A DNA stretch of 64,000 bases from Halorarius litoreus (GTDB lineage Archaea > Halobacteriota > Halobacteria > Halobacteriales > Haloarculaceae). The notes under the pieces were generated by a model. It ran no database searches. It was given only the letters and a program-made list of their open reading frames with translations, and was not told where the DNA came from. Shown here piece by piece: positions 15,382-25,119 of this stretch. The DNA lies in the NCBI RefSeq assembly GCF_024362405.1, contig NZ_CP101454.1, forward strand, positions 930,001 through 994,000, given 5' to 3'. The translations under genes were made by a program, and so were the position numbers. The first letter of the stretch is position 1. Every line of letters begins with the position of its first letter.

Positions 15382-18300
15382 ATGCCAGCTGAGCACGCGT
15401 ATCTTCGCGTCCGCCCGAGTGACGACCCTCTCCCTGTAGATCGCATCACTGGCCAGTTCGAACAGCTCCACCGAGCGCTCGACTACCAGCCGATCGAGTG
15501 TCTCCTGATCGCCACCGACGACGAAGTCAGCTACTACTTCGGAACCACCCCAGGAACCCGCGATACGCTCTACCGAATTCTCGACCGACTCACGCCCGAC
15601 AGCTACCCCATCGAGTACGTCGACGAGGATCCACTCCCCGACCTCGACAACCCAACCACAGCCGAGTTCCACGGCATCGGCGAACGCAACCAGGACTGGC
15701 AAACCCGACTCCGACCCCCGGCACTCTCGGACGCCCCCGAACAACACGACACCGCGAGAGTCGAAGCCGCCCCGAACCTCCCCCTCGAATCCATCGTCCA
15801 GGGGATGGCCCAGACCGATAGCACGGTCGTCTATCAGGCACTGCTCGAACCCAAACCCGACTGGTCAGCCGACGCTGAATACCGCGTTCGACGCATCGAC
15901 CAGAACCGCGACACGTACGGCCAGCGCCTGTTCAGGCTCCTCTTCGGCCCCGTCGACGACGACGAGGACGAACGCCACTCACCCAGACGCTCCGCTCACA
16001 GACGCGGCGACGCGGGGAGCATCCCGGGCACGCGTATCGACGCCATCCTCGCGAAATCCAGCCGGAACGCGTTCAACGTCAACGCCCGCCTCATCGCAAG
16101 CGGCCCAGACGCCGAGCCGGCCATCAGAGACCTCGCGGCGACGTTCAACGCCATCGGCGGCGACTTCTACGATATTCGTGCCACCATCGACACCGACCCC
16201 GACACGCTCCCGGAACTCGTTGAAACCCGAACACAGAAAGACGGTGACACGCTCACGAACACGCTCAAACACACGCTCCCGTTCGCGCCGAACAACTCCC
16301 CGCAGATCGTCGCCGACTCGACGACCGTCCCACACTTCTGTCTGTTCGACGGTGCCTCGCTCACCGACACCGCCCGCAGAGCACTGCGAGCCGTCCCCGG
16401 AGAACGCACGGGTATCACGCCCCCGGACGAAGACAAACTCGCGTACTACGACACCGGGATGCCGCTCGGCATCCCGAAGGCACAGGACGACTCGCTGCTC
16501 GACACCGACATCCAACTCCCCCCGCCGCTCCAGCCCCTCCACGAAGCCATCTTCGGGCAGACCGGCGCCGGCAAAACGAGCCTCCTCGAGAACGCCATCC
16601 TCGGGAACCACGCCGCGACCGACGGTGCGGACATCCTCATCGCGCCGAAGGGCGACGGCATGCCCACCGAGTACCTGCGAGCGCACTTCGCCGAGTACGG
16701 CACCCTCGAGAACGTCTACTACTTCGACTGCTCGCAGACGCTCCCTGCGGTCTCGGTTTTCGACATCCGCGACCAGCTCGCTGCTGGCCGGTCGCGCACG
16801 AGCGCCATCGAGGATATCGTCGACCACTACATCGAGATCCTTCGGGGAGTGGCGGGCGAGGAAAACTTCGACACGGCGATTCGCTCACCGGACGTTATCC
16901 GCTATCTCGTGAAGGCGCTGTTCGACGCCGACTACGGCGCCGACGCGTACACCCACCGTGACCTCGAACACGCTGTCACGCAACTCCAGACCGAGCAGAC
17001 GCCCCCGCAGTTGGGCGACGACGACCTCCGGCGGCTACTCGATGGCATCACGCAGAACGACGCCCGGTCGTTCGACGCCATCATGCAGGGGGTCGCGAGC
17101 CGGATGGAGAAGATCACGGTTGACGACCGACTGAATCGCCTGTTCAATCACGTCCCGCGTGAGGACGACCCTGCCTTCGACTTCGGCGATGTCCTCGACG
17201 AGGACGCGGTCGTGATCTTCGACCTCGGTGGCGTCCGCCGCGAGAGCCAGCGAGCGCTCACGCTCGTGTTGCTCTCGAAGCTCTGGACGGCGCTGCAACG
17301 CCGGAAACAGCACACACAGGAGCCGCCGCTCGTCAACCTGTATCTCGAAGAGGCGGCGAGTCTCGCGGTCTCGGACCTCCTCTCGGATCTGCTGTCACAG
17401 TCGCGCGGGTTCGGGCTCTCGGTCACGCTCGCGATGCAGTTCCCCGGGCAGTTGCGAGCAGCCGATGAGCGGGCGTACGACGAGGTGATGAACAACGTCG
17501 GTTCGATCGTCACGGGCAACGTCGCGGTCGACACACAACTCCAGCAGCGGCTTGCAACGGCCGACATGCCAGCCGACGAGGTGGCCAATCGGCTCCGGGC
17601 GCTCTCGCGGGGCGAGTGGCTCGCGTCGCTCCCGGCGCCGTACGGTGAGCCACGGCCACAGCCGTTCGTCATGGAGTCGTTGCCGTTGCCTCCCGGTCAC
17701 CCGGAGGGGGGCGAGTCGCTTTCGGCGGCGAGGGAGACGGCGTTCGACGCCGTCCTCGACGCCGTCGAGGAGCGAACGCGGGATGCACACGGGCTCTCGC
17801 TCGACGGGGACATACCACAGCAGGGCAGTGGCTCCGACGACGAGTTCGACCACGTCGCCTCGGCGCTCCCGCACACGACCCGCTTCCCGGACTGTCTCGA
17901 CTACGACGAGCTGGCCCACGCCGTCGTCTGCACCGCGTGTGAGGCACGCTACGACGCGTCGATCGACGGCGTCCGCCGAGCAATCGAGTGCTGTCACGCC
18001 CTCACGGATGTCGACCGAGACAACATCCCGATCTGCAGTGTCCCACTGACGCTCCGCCCGAACGAACGCCACGACAGCGACTGCTCGCTCCAGCAACTGC
18101 TGTTCTTGCAGGCGGTGTACAGCGCCCAGCACGGCCAGTTCGACCCGCTCGAATACGACATCCTTCGCGATAGCATGGATCTGTTGCAGACGTATCTAGG
18201 GCTCGATGACGACGCCGTGCAGGAACTCATCGACCGCGGCCTGCTCCGTGACGACGGCGACTATCTCCATCAGCTCTACACCGTCACCCACCAGGGGCGA

Positions 18301-18816
18301 GATGTCCTCCACGAACCGCACCGCGAGGGCGATACCCACGGGCACGGCACGGGCGACGTGGCGGAGTCGAGTTTCCACACGGTGCTGGTCGAACTCGGCC
18401 GGCGCTACATCGAGCAGGCATTCGGTGACGACCCCGAATCGTCGGTCGTCGAGGCGCGGTCGTACGTCGACTGTCCGGATGGCGAGGGCCGGTTCGATGC
18501 GGTCGGACTCGATGCCGATGGCGATGTCGTCGTCGCGCTCGAAGCTGAGCGCTCGAACAACGACCTCAAGGAGGCAGTCCCGGCTGATTACGACAAGATG
18601 GCGGCCGCCGACCCCGAGGAGGCGATCTGGGTCGTTCGCCAGCAGTCGGTTGCTCACGAGGTACTCGGAGCGCTCAACGACCCGGCGGCTGGTGAGCCTC
18701 GCGTCGAGAAGACCTACAGTGAGAATTCGCCACCGAGTCGCTGGACGATCGACCAGCCCGGCTTCTCACAGGTGCGGACGGTCACCCAGCTCACCGACGC
18801 GCTCGACCTGGGATAG
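15382..18816 (+). CDS. TraC/VirB4-HerA-like conjugation ATPase with C-terminal nuclease-like domain
   Basis: 1144 residues. An N-terminal region of about 370 residues is followed by a FtsK/HerA-type motor with Walker A GQTGAGKT (392-399) and Walker B LYLEEA (E656, E657), then QSRGFGLSVTLAMQFPGQL, a sensor-like stretch seen in VirB4/TraC ATPases. Residues about 845-875 carry CTAC and CC, a likely zinc site, followed by a winged-helix-like part. The last 140 residues contain RFDAVGLDADGD and VVVALEAERSNND, a D...ExE pattern like PD-(D/E)XK nucleases. Members energise DNA transfer at the membrane; no membrane helix is seen. Such ATPases mark haloarchaeal conjugative or integrative elements. The nuclease call is inference. 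Confidence 0.75.
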   Translation: MPAEHAYLRVRPSDDPLPVDRITGQFEQLHRALDYQPIECLLIATDDEVSYYFGTTPGTRDTLYRILDRLTPDSYPIEYVDEDPLPDLDNPTTAEFHGIGERNQDWQTRLRPPALSDAPEQHDTARVEAAPNLPLESIVQGMAQTDSTVVYQALLEPKPDWSADAEYRVRRIDQNRDTYGQRLFRLLFGPVDDDEDERHSPRRSAHRRGDAGSIPGTRIDAILAKSSRNAFNVNARLIASGPDAEPAIRDLAATFNAIGGDFYDIRATIDTDPDTLPELVETRTQKDGDTLTNTLKHTLPFAPNNSPQIVADSTTVPHFCLFDGASLTDTARRALRAVPGERTGITPPDEDKLAYYDTGMPLGIPKAQDDSLLDTDIQLPPPLQPLHEAIFGQTGAGKTSLLENAILGNHAATDGADILIAPKGDGMPTEYLRAHFAEYGTLENVYYFDCSQTLPAVSVFDIRDQLAAGRSRTSAIEDIVDHYIEILRGVAGEENFDTAIRSPDVIRYLVKALFDADYGADAYTHRDLEHAVTQLQTEQTPPQLGDDDLRRLLDGITQNDARSFDAIMQGVASRMEKITVDDRLNRLFNHVPREDDPAFDFGDVLDEDAVVIFDLGGVRRESQRALTLVLLSKLWTALQRRKQHTQEPPLVNLYLEEAASLAVSDLLSDLLSQSRGFGLSVTLAMQFPGQLRAADERAYDEVMNNVGSIVTGNVAVDTQLQQRLATADMPADEVANRLRALSRGEWLASLPAPYGEPRPQPFVMESLPLPPGHPEGGESLSAARETAFDAVLDAVEERTRDAHGLSLDGDIPQQGSGSDDEFDHVASALPHTTRFPDCLDYDELAHAVVCTACEARYDASIDGVRRAIECCHALTDVDRDNIPICSVPLTLRPNERHDSDCSLQQLLFLQAVYSAQHGQFDPLEYDILRDSMDLLQTYLGLDDDAVQELIDRGLLRDDGDYLHQLYTVTHQGRDVLHEPHREGDTHGHGTGDVAESSFHTVLVELGRRYIEQAFGDDPESSVVEARSYVDCPDGEGRFDAVGLDADGDVVVALEAERSNNDLKEAVPADYDKMAAADPEEAIWVVRQQSVAHEVLGALNDPAAGEPRVEKTYSENSPPSRWTIDQPGFSQVRTVTQLTDALDLG

Positions 18817-19016
18817 AACGGAGCTGAAAAAATCAATTCGCTGGTGGATACCGAGAAGATTCAGTGAGATGTCCACGCGAGCAACTGTATCCGTTCGATT
18901 GATCGAAGGCAGGGGACGGTATCGGGGAGAATCGCCAACCGCAATCAAAGCTGACCCTTCTACTGAAACCTCGACGATACCATGTATCGACGAGGGGAGT
19001 ATCCCGCCGGCCGATG

Positions 19017-20972
19017 CTATCGACGGATCGATCGGGTCAGCGTAAACACGAACAGGGCGATGAAGTACGCCCCGGAGAACGCCTCGACCGACGTGAGCAG
19101 GTTCACGCTCGGGTTCGTGATCTGGGGCGACCCGAGGACGAGCGCAACGAACGTCTCGGTACTCAAGATGGCGTAGCCGACCGCTGACGGCTCATAGCTC
19201 GTCAGCGCACCGACGAGGCCGTACACGATCGCGAACAACGCGACCACGCCTATGGAGGCAGCGACGACCCGCCACGGCCGCTCGCCGTACCCGCAGGTGC
19301 TGCCCATCACGAGGTTGGTCACTGCCCGGCCGGCGCCCCGGAGCCGCTCGCGGAGCCCGTCGCCGGCCCGCATCGCCAGGAGGTGGCGTCGCCGCCGGTA
19401 CCGCATCTCCCGGAGGAAGAACTGGGAGACGGCCTCGTTCTCGTCGATGGCTTTCGCCCCGTTCTTCGCTTTCAGGTAGGTCACTTCGAGGTCCTCGGCA
19501 GTCATCGACGGCGTGCCGCCGTCGGTGCCGACGTTCGCGGCTCGGTCGGCGGTGTCGTGAACGGCGTAGTCCCGACGGGCGAGTTCGAGACGATGATTAG
19601 AGAAGTCGAATCCCTCGAAGTCGGTCCGGTTGATGACGAAGTGGTCGAACACTGAACCGTCGGCCATTCCTCCCACATCGACCTCGCCGACCACCGTGCG
19701 GGTGAGGTCGAACACGACCGGGTCGCCCGATTCGACGTTCACGCGGCCAGCCGAGAGGTGGGCATCCGTGAAGTCGATGACGCGCCGGGTCGACAGCGGC
19801 GCTGGCTCGAACACTGGCGTCCCCGTGAACACGGCGTCATGAAAGCGGAGCTGGTCCGTGAACGTGACATCGACAAACCGCGTTCGTCGCTCGAATCGCG
19901 TATCGTCGAACCGGGCGATATCCTCGAAGGTAGTGCCCTCGAAGTCGGTACTCCCCACGAACTCCACGCGGGTAAAGTCGGCGACGTCTTCGAACGTCGC
20001 GCCGTCGAAGTTGGCGAGCTGGTAGAACCGCGTGGCGCGCCCCTCCTCGCCGGTCCGGAAGAACGCTGCCGGACCCTCAAACGTCACCCGCGGGAAGTGT
20101 GCGTCTGCGTCGACCCGACCGTAGAAGTCGAAGCGATCACGGAACGTCGCTCCGTTGAACCGCGCCGATCCTGTGAACGCCGCGTAAAGGTCGAACGGCC
20201 CCTCGAACGTGGCGTCTTTGAAGTACGAGTCGGCGTTGATATCGACGAAGAACGTAGTTTTCCCCTCGACGACGGCGTCGGTGAACGTCGGCTCGTCGTT
20301 GAAATCGGCGTAGAATTCGACATCACCGCGGAACGTCGTGCCCGTGCATGCCAGCCCCAGTTCGAACATCGCCGGCACCGCCCGGAAGTCACCTTCGACG
20401 GTTGCCTCGCTGAACACGAGGTCACGGTCGAACTGGTTCTGGAGGGTGACGTCTCCCGTGATGTGGGCGTACTCGAAGTGACACCCTGCGTCAACTCGCG
20501 AGCCCGTAATGGTGACTGCTCCCAGGTCAGCGTGATCACACCGAAGTGGCTGTTTGAGGTCGGTGTTCGTGAGCGCCAGTTCGCCGTCGACCGTCGCGTA
20601 TCGCACGTCAATCGGATAGTTGTCCGGAGCTGCGAGCCGCTGGTGGCTCACGTCCAGTTCCCTGAGGTCGGCTCCGAGGAACTGCTTGACCGCTGGCCCC
20701 TCAGTCCGTGCCGCGGTCACGAACGCGTCGGTAACGGCATCGGGAGTGATGTCCAGGTCGGCCCGCTCTGTGGTCGTGAGGTGGAACAGACAGCGGTCGT
20801 GGCCACCGAGCGTTCCTCGCGGGCACGCCCACGTCGACCCGGTCGTGGCCATCGCCGCGCCAGCACCGGACACACTCACCGAATCATCGTTCCCATCGGT
20901 CGTGTCGTCGAGCGACCGTGAGAACGTGCAGTCGCCGGTGAGGTCCGTTACGTGTGCGTCGAGGTCGACCAT
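19017..20972 (-). CDS. Pentapeptide-repeat protein fused to a two-helix ion-channel domain
   Basis: About 651 residues. The start is taken at Met 20972 rather than 11 codons upstream because the preceding residues look non-coding. After an N-terminal part with Cys and His pairs (TGDCTFSR, WACPRGTLGGHDRCLFHL), a long run of five-residue repeats, mostly F-x-x-A/T-x (FDGATFEDVADFTRVEF style), spans about 100-440 and should fold as a right-handed quadrilateral beta-helix. The C-terminal 90 residues have two hydrophobic helices around STETFVALVLGSPQ, an Ion_trans_2-like pore region without a TVGYG filter. It is likely a gated membrane channel with a cytoplasmic sensor. Physiological role unknown. 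Confidence 0.8.
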   Translation of the reverse strand: MVDLDAHVTDLTGDCTFSRSLDDTTDGNDDSVSVSGAGAAMATTGSTWACPRGTLGGHDRCLFHLTTTERADLDITPDAVTDAFVTAARTEGPAVKQFLGADLRELDVSHQRLAAPDNYPIDVRYATVDGELALTNTDLKQPLRCDHADLGAVTITGSRVDAGCHFEYAHITGDVTLQNQFDRDLVFSEATVEGDFRAVPAMFELGLACTGTTFRGDVEFYADFNDEPTFTDAVVEGKTTFFVDINADSYFKDATFEGPFDLYAAFTGSARFNGATFRDRFDFYGRVDADAHFPRVTFEGPAAFFRTGEEGRATRFYQLANFDGATFEDVADFTRVEFVGSTDFEGTTFEDIARFDDTRFERRTRFVDVTFTDQLRFHDAVFTGTPVFEPAPLSTRRVIDFTDAHLSAGRVNVESGDPVVFDLTRTVVGEVDVGGMADGSVFDHFVINRTDFEGFDFSNHRLELARRDYAVHDTADRAANVGTDGGTPSMTAEDLEVTYLKAKNGAKAIDENEAVSQFFLREMRYRRRRHLLAMRAGDGLRERLRGAGRAVTNLVMGSTCGYGERPWRVVAASIGVVALFAIVYGLVGALTSYEPSAVGYAILSTETFVALVLGSPQITNPSVNLLTSVEAFSGAYFIALFVFTLTRSIRR

Positions 20973-21048
20973 CGTCTCTGCCCCATCCTGGCAAGGGGGC
21001 AACAAAAAGCAAGTGGGTCGAATCGGGTGGCGTGGGACGGCCCGCCAG

Positions 21049-22173
21049 TCAGGCGCTGACGCTGATGAATTCGAAGTCGGTCGACCGGGAGTCGAATCGG
21101 TCGAGTCTGAACGGGGCGGTCGGGACGGGCGACTCGCCGGTTAGCAGGCCGCGAACGGCGGCACCGGCGGTGAACGCGCTCATGATGCCGCGGCCGTGAA
21201 ACCCGGTCGCGACAATCAGGTTCTCAGGGCCCTCGGGCGGTACGTCGATGATGGGGTAGGTGTCCGGCGTCGCGCCGTCGACGCCCGCCCAGCCCTGGAC
21301 GTAGTGGGCGCCGCTGGTGTCGTCGACGACGTGGGGGAACAGGTCGACGATGCGATTACGGAATGCTGCCGCCTCATCGGTCGGAGCGTGGGCCGGGTCG
21401 TCCGGGAACGCTGACCCGCCGCCGAGCAACAGCGTCCCCGAGCGGGTCGGCCGCCAGTAGACGTCCGGATCCGGCAGCCACCCCATCGGGACGTCAGAGA
21501 GGTCGACGTCCGCCCCGAGTTCGACACACTGTGTCCAGTACGGCCGTACCGGCAGGTCGACGAGGCCATCGACGAGTGCGGGCGACTGCCATCCGCCGGC
21601 CAGCACAACGCGGTCCGGTTCGCGGGTGTCAACATCGGTCTCGACGGCCGTCACCGTCCTCCCGTTGACGGCCAAGTCCGTCACCTCGACTCCCGTCTCG
21701 AAGGCTGCGCCGCGGTCGGTCGCGCTCCGACGTACCGCCTCGGTGAACTCCGAGGGCACTACCCACCCGGTGCGGTCGAACCTGAGGTAGCCCCCCTCCG
21801 GCACGTTCAACATCGGATATTGGGCGGTGGCATCCTCTGCAGGCACGTACTCGGCGGCAACGCCCTGTTCGCGGTGCTCTTCGACCTGCTGTTGGAGTGG
21901 TCCCCGTTCAGACGGAAACTCAAGGCTCTCGGCATCGTGGAACCGGAACCCGTAGTTCCCGTCGAACGCGTGGAACGACTCCAACGCGTGATCGACGATG
22001 CGGTCGTGACCGGCGTACGCCGTCGCAATCGTCACGAGGCCGGCCGCTCGGCCGGACGCCCCGTGGCCGATACCGTCCTTCTCGAGTACCGTAACGTCAT
22101 ACTCGGGGGCGAGCTCCCGAGCGATCGCACACCCAATGACACCGCCACCGACCACTAGCACCTGCTCGGTCAT
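21049..22173 (-). CDS. FAD-dependent oxidoreductase (DAO / glycine-sarcosine oxidase family)
   Basis: 374 residues. The N-terminal dinucleotide fold VLVVGGGVIGCAIA (GxGxxG at 9-14) and GHGASGRAAGLV identify the D-amino-acid oxidase superfamily. GWAGVDGATPDTYPIID and GFHGRGIMSAFTAG are the expected C-terminal FAD-contact segments. Members oxidise amino or imino groups of glycine, sarcosine, D-amino acids or opines with FAD. It lies alone on the minus strand, 43 bases upstream of the pentapeptide gene; co-transcription is possible but functional linkage is not obvious. Substrate unknown. Confidence 0.85.
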   Translation of the reverse strand: MTEQVLVVGGGVIGCAIARELAPEYDVTVLEKDGIGHGASGRAAGLVTIATAYAGHDRIVDHALESFHAFDGNYGFRFHDAESLEFPSERGPLQQQVEEHREQGVAAEYVPAEDATAQYPMLNVPEGGYLRFDRTGWVVPSEFTEAVRRSATDRGAAFETGVEVTDLAVNGRTVTAVETDVDTREPDRVVLAGGWQSPALVDGLVDLPVRPYWTQCVELGADVDLSDVPMGWLPDPDVYWRPTRSGTLLLGGGSAFPDDPAHAPTDEAAAFRNRIVDLFPHVVDDTSGAHYVQGWAGVDGATPDTYPIIDVPPEGPENLIVATGFHGRGIMSAFTAGAAVRGLLTGESPVPTAPFRLDRFDSRSTDFEFISVSA

Positions 22174-23225
22174 CTGAATACATACGGATTCCGGGGGCCG
22201 CGTATTAGCGGTTTTTACCCACTAGTTCATCGAAACGGAATCGAGTCGCACAGTTTACGCTGTATCAGAGATGTCGATTGGGCGGGAGCCTTCGAGAGCA
22301 GCTTCCAGTGGAAGCGGTGGTGGGTGCGCATGGCACCCCTCGATGAGTGGCACTCGGGACCGCCAGCGTGACGTACACACGCCGTTGCGTCCGTCTCTCC
22401 AGTGTCTGTAACGGATACGGCCGGGATCGGCGGGTCGGTCGGGCCGTACCCACCCAAATCTCTCCGCTTAGTGTGTCTACCCAGTCTGTGTACGTGATAC
22501 GGGGCCGTAATGCAACAAAACGACGCTGTCCAAGGTGGCTACCACCAAGACGGATTCCGGTGGTAGCGAGCCCGAGACGACCGATCTGTCTCACTATCAT
22601 TGGCTGGTTCCTGTCGAACTCATTGCCGAATACAGCCGCCTGAATGGTGTGTATCCGTCGAATTGGAGCCTTCGAGAAGCTCGACGACCACCGAATTCGA
22701 ATCTGGATGCAGTGGTGTATCCGCCGATATCCTGCGGTAGATAGCTGCATACGGCTACGTTCGCCGTTCTTCGACCGTGGCCGTTGTATACTGGATATCT
22801 GCCGACAGAGTGGCTGCTACTGGTGTGTACACCGTTTCGGAGGGGTACTTCGGTTGCCGACCAATGACTCGGGGTCCTTGTGTGGTCGCTCTCGATGGGA
22901 AACTAGCTAGTAGACGGCTGCTACGCCACGTGTATGACGGTTCACTTACTGCTGGGTTCGCTGGTCGTTCGACTGGGTAGTGGTCCTCAATTACTTAGTG
23001 CCGTACATACGGCTTCTACACAGGATATTAGCGGATGTCTGGGTGGCTGTACACACGAAATGCAGGTCGTTGGTGGGGACGAATTGATGAATTCTTGAAA
23101 TAGAGGCGTTGCGTCCAGCGTGTACGGGGTCTGGTGTCGAGCTGGGCGCTAATTGGCCTCGAGCACCAGCTTGGATAGCGGCCTTCGTTTCCGGTGGAAC
23201 TACTCTCCTCATCTCGGCGATTGCT
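22174..23225. other. Long gene-free stretch
   Basis: Just over 1 kb. Frames in it are short, overlapping on both strands and lack haloarchaeal codon bias or a family signature. The first 60 bases hold AT-rich promoter-like sequence for the DAO gene. The rest is lower in GC than the neighbours and looks like decayed or regulatory DNA. Confidence 0.5.
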
Positions 23226-23432
23226 TCAGTCACTGACGAGCCAGAGAACGCCTGCAATCAGCGCCCCGAGTAAGAAGAACACGAGCCCAAGTCCAGCCAG
23301 CGCGACAGCCAAGCCGCCGAGGACTGTGTCTCCCGGGACGGTGAGATACGCCGCTGCTGCTCCGAGCAGAAACAGGAGACAAACAAACCCGCCCAGAAAC
23401 AGCGCGAACCCGGGGTCGAACTCACCAGCCAT
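23226..23432 (-). CDS. Small two-helix membrane protein
   Basis: 68 residues from ATG 23432. Two hydrophobic segments (about 9-30 and 39-64) joined by a short loop, TVPGDT, and a C-terminal WLVSD. Strong haloarchaeal codon usage suggests a real gene although the family is not recognised. An upstream in-frame start 13 codons earlier is less likely because those residues are polar and His/Arg rich. No neighbour within several hundred bases suggests a role. Confidence 0.6.
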   Translation of the reverse strand: MAGEFDPGFALFLGGFVCLLFLLGAAAAYLTVPGDTVLGGLAVALAGLGLVFFLLGALIAGVLWLVSD

Positions 23433-24185
23433 GCCCAACCGTCTCCCCGGATGTTGATAATGGTCTTGCATGGAGCCACGTCGGCGAGGCGACGCCGCTC
23501 GCGGTTGCGTTCGACGTCACGGTCGCCAGCGAGCGCGGGCCGACGGAGGCCACATTCGTCGTTCCGGTCGCTGAGTAACGCCCACTCGAACGCATTGACT
23601 GACCAACTGACTGCCTCCATCAACTCCTACCCGGGGGTCGCCCCCGCAGAGCTGCGGGCGTTTTCTCATACGCTGATAACGCCATTCTGGGTTTATACTG
23701 TGTCCCCTTATACAAGAAGTCAGAAAGCCGTAGATACCCGGCTCTTCAAGACAAACGTATCCAATTTCGAGTCATATACTGAATGCCGATACGTCCGCAA
23801 ATCGGACGGGAATCGAACCCGGTGATTCGGGCCAGCCACCGCCAACGGAATTCGGCTGGTATTTGAGGCAGAAGCTTTGTATAGCCGGGGATTAAACCCG
23901 TAGTCGGTGTGGGGCGGCCTGGTACCAACCCTACTCCGGTCGCTACCACACCAGTTCTGATACGAAGACGTAGCTACCGCTACACAGACAGATAATAATT
24001 CTGGCAGATAACCGAGAGTTCCAGCTCGAATCGGCCACGAGAATCAGGTGCGTTTCGCTGGCTGTCAGTTCCGAATCTCGACCGAGAACTCACGGCACGG
24101 CGTGTTTCCAAAACCACCATACTGCGGCACGATTCGGTTCGAGACTGCGCGTCCGCGTCAGACATCTGTCCGCCTCGTGGAAACC
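23433..24185. other. Gene-free stretch with tRNA-like fragment and inverted repeat
   Basis: About 750 bases with no good gene. On the minus strand 23807-23822 reads ccgggttcgattcccg, resembling a tRNA T-arm, but no matching acceptor or anticodon arm was found. A 15-base inverted repeat links 23914-23928 with 24214-24228. Confidence 0.4.
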
Positions 24186-24228
24186 TTTAATTACCCAGTA
24201 ACCGTGCCTCAATTTGGTACCAGGCCGC
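23914..24228. repeat. 15-base inverted repeat pair around 285 bases
   Basis: gcggcctggtaccaa at 23914-23928 is the exact complement of ttggtaccaggccgc at 24214-24228. The right copy lies at the expected transcription start of the secreted-protein gene. Confidence 0.45.
24186..24193 (+). promoter_or_regulatory. Promoter (BRE/TATA-like) of the surface-glycan cluster
   Basis: tttaatta preceded by gaaacc has BRE-TATA form. Transcription would start near 24215, giving a leader of about 40 bases before ATG 24258. Confidence 0.45.
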
Positions 24229-24257
24229 GATAGAAAACAAAATACGAGTAGGGTTAC

Positions 24258-25094
24258 ATGTACGCACGCAGACAGCAACTGGTAACGGTAGCGATAGTAT
24301 CGGCTCTCATAGTATCACTCATCGCATTCGCCGGGGCGTCGGCGGCGGTCGAGACGACCGTCACGGGTCCCGACGAGGTCGACCGCCCGGACATCGTCGA
24401 GTTCCAGTCGACGCTCGACATCCGCGACGGTGAGCAGGTCCCCATCGAGAACTTCACACTGACCATCCAGCCGGCGGACTCTCCCGAGGAGTCGGTGACG
24501 GTCACCTTCGCCCCGGACGGCACCGTCCTGGGAATCTCCCCGGAGAACGGCACCGTGGGCCAGGGTGAAATCAGAATCGAGCAGCTCCGTGAGTCGCTCG
24601 ACATCACGCTCGTCGAGCAGACGACGGACACCGGCTACGGCTACAGCTACGGCTACGACGAGCGTCGCGGTGACGAGCGCGTCGAGTTCGGCTACGGCTA
24701 CGGTTCGACGAACGGGACGTTCACCTACGACATCGCCTTCAGCTCGAAGGCGCTGAAACACGGCAGCTACGAACTGTTCCTCGCGGTAAACACGCCGTCG
24801 AAGACCGGGCAGTTCCAGTCGAACGTCGAAGACTTCGACGTGAACGTCCCCAGCAGCGTCAGCCCCCCCGACCGAGGTGAGGGTCGCGACGTCGACCACG
24901 CAGCGGACGACGGCGGAGTCGACGGCGCTGACGACGAGGACGCTGGCGACGACGCGCACGGCGTCGACGACGACGCCGACCACGGCCCCTCGACCGACAA
25001 CGGGAACAACGGAAAGGCTCCGTCTGACCCGCCGGGACAGGCTGCCATCGCCGGTGGCGTCGGTTCGCTCCAGTCAGTGACCGTGGGGCGGTAA
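24258..25094 (+). CDS. Secreted acidic protein with YGYG-rich segment
   Basis: 278 residues. A basic N-terminus (MYARRQQ) and hydrophobic stretch to about residue 30 ending ASA form a Sec signal peptide. The mature region has an Ig- or CARDB-like beta pattern (VETTVTGPDEVDRPD...ENFTLTIQPADSPEE), a central tract rich in YGYG, and an Asp/Gly/His-rich acidic tail (DDEDAGDDAHGVDDDADHG) that is probably disordered. N-x-T/S sequons (NFT, NGT) could be glycosylated. It heads the glycan cluster on the same strand, 25 bases before the flippase, suggesting an extracellular partner or target. No C-terminal PGF anchor is seen. Function unknown. Confidence 0.7.
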   Translation: MYARRQQLVTVAIVSALIVSLIAFAGASAAVETTVTGPDEVDRPDIVEFQSTLDIRDGEQVPIENFTLTIQPADSPEESVTVTFAPDGTVLGISPENGTVGQGEIRIEQLRESLDITLVEQTTDTGYGYSYGYDERRGDERVEFGYGYGSTNGTFTYDIAFSSKALKHGSYELFLAVNTPSKTGQFQSNVEDFDVNVPSSVSPPDRGEGRDVDHAADDGGVDGADDEDAGDDAHGVDDDADHGPSTDNGNNGKAPSDPPGQAAIAGGVGSLQSVTVGR

Positions 25095-25119
25095 CCCCGG
25101 TCTCCCTCCGACGGCATCC

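Noticed and set aside
18869..19045. 58-codon plus-strand frame between the ATPase and pentapeptide genes
   Set aside because: No ribosome site or TATA box, overlaps the end of the pentapeptide gene, low-complexity content.
23780..23940. tRNA gene on the minus strand
   Set aside because: A T-arm-like sequence exists but the stem has a mismatch in tRNA register and no acceptor, D or anticodon arm could be built.
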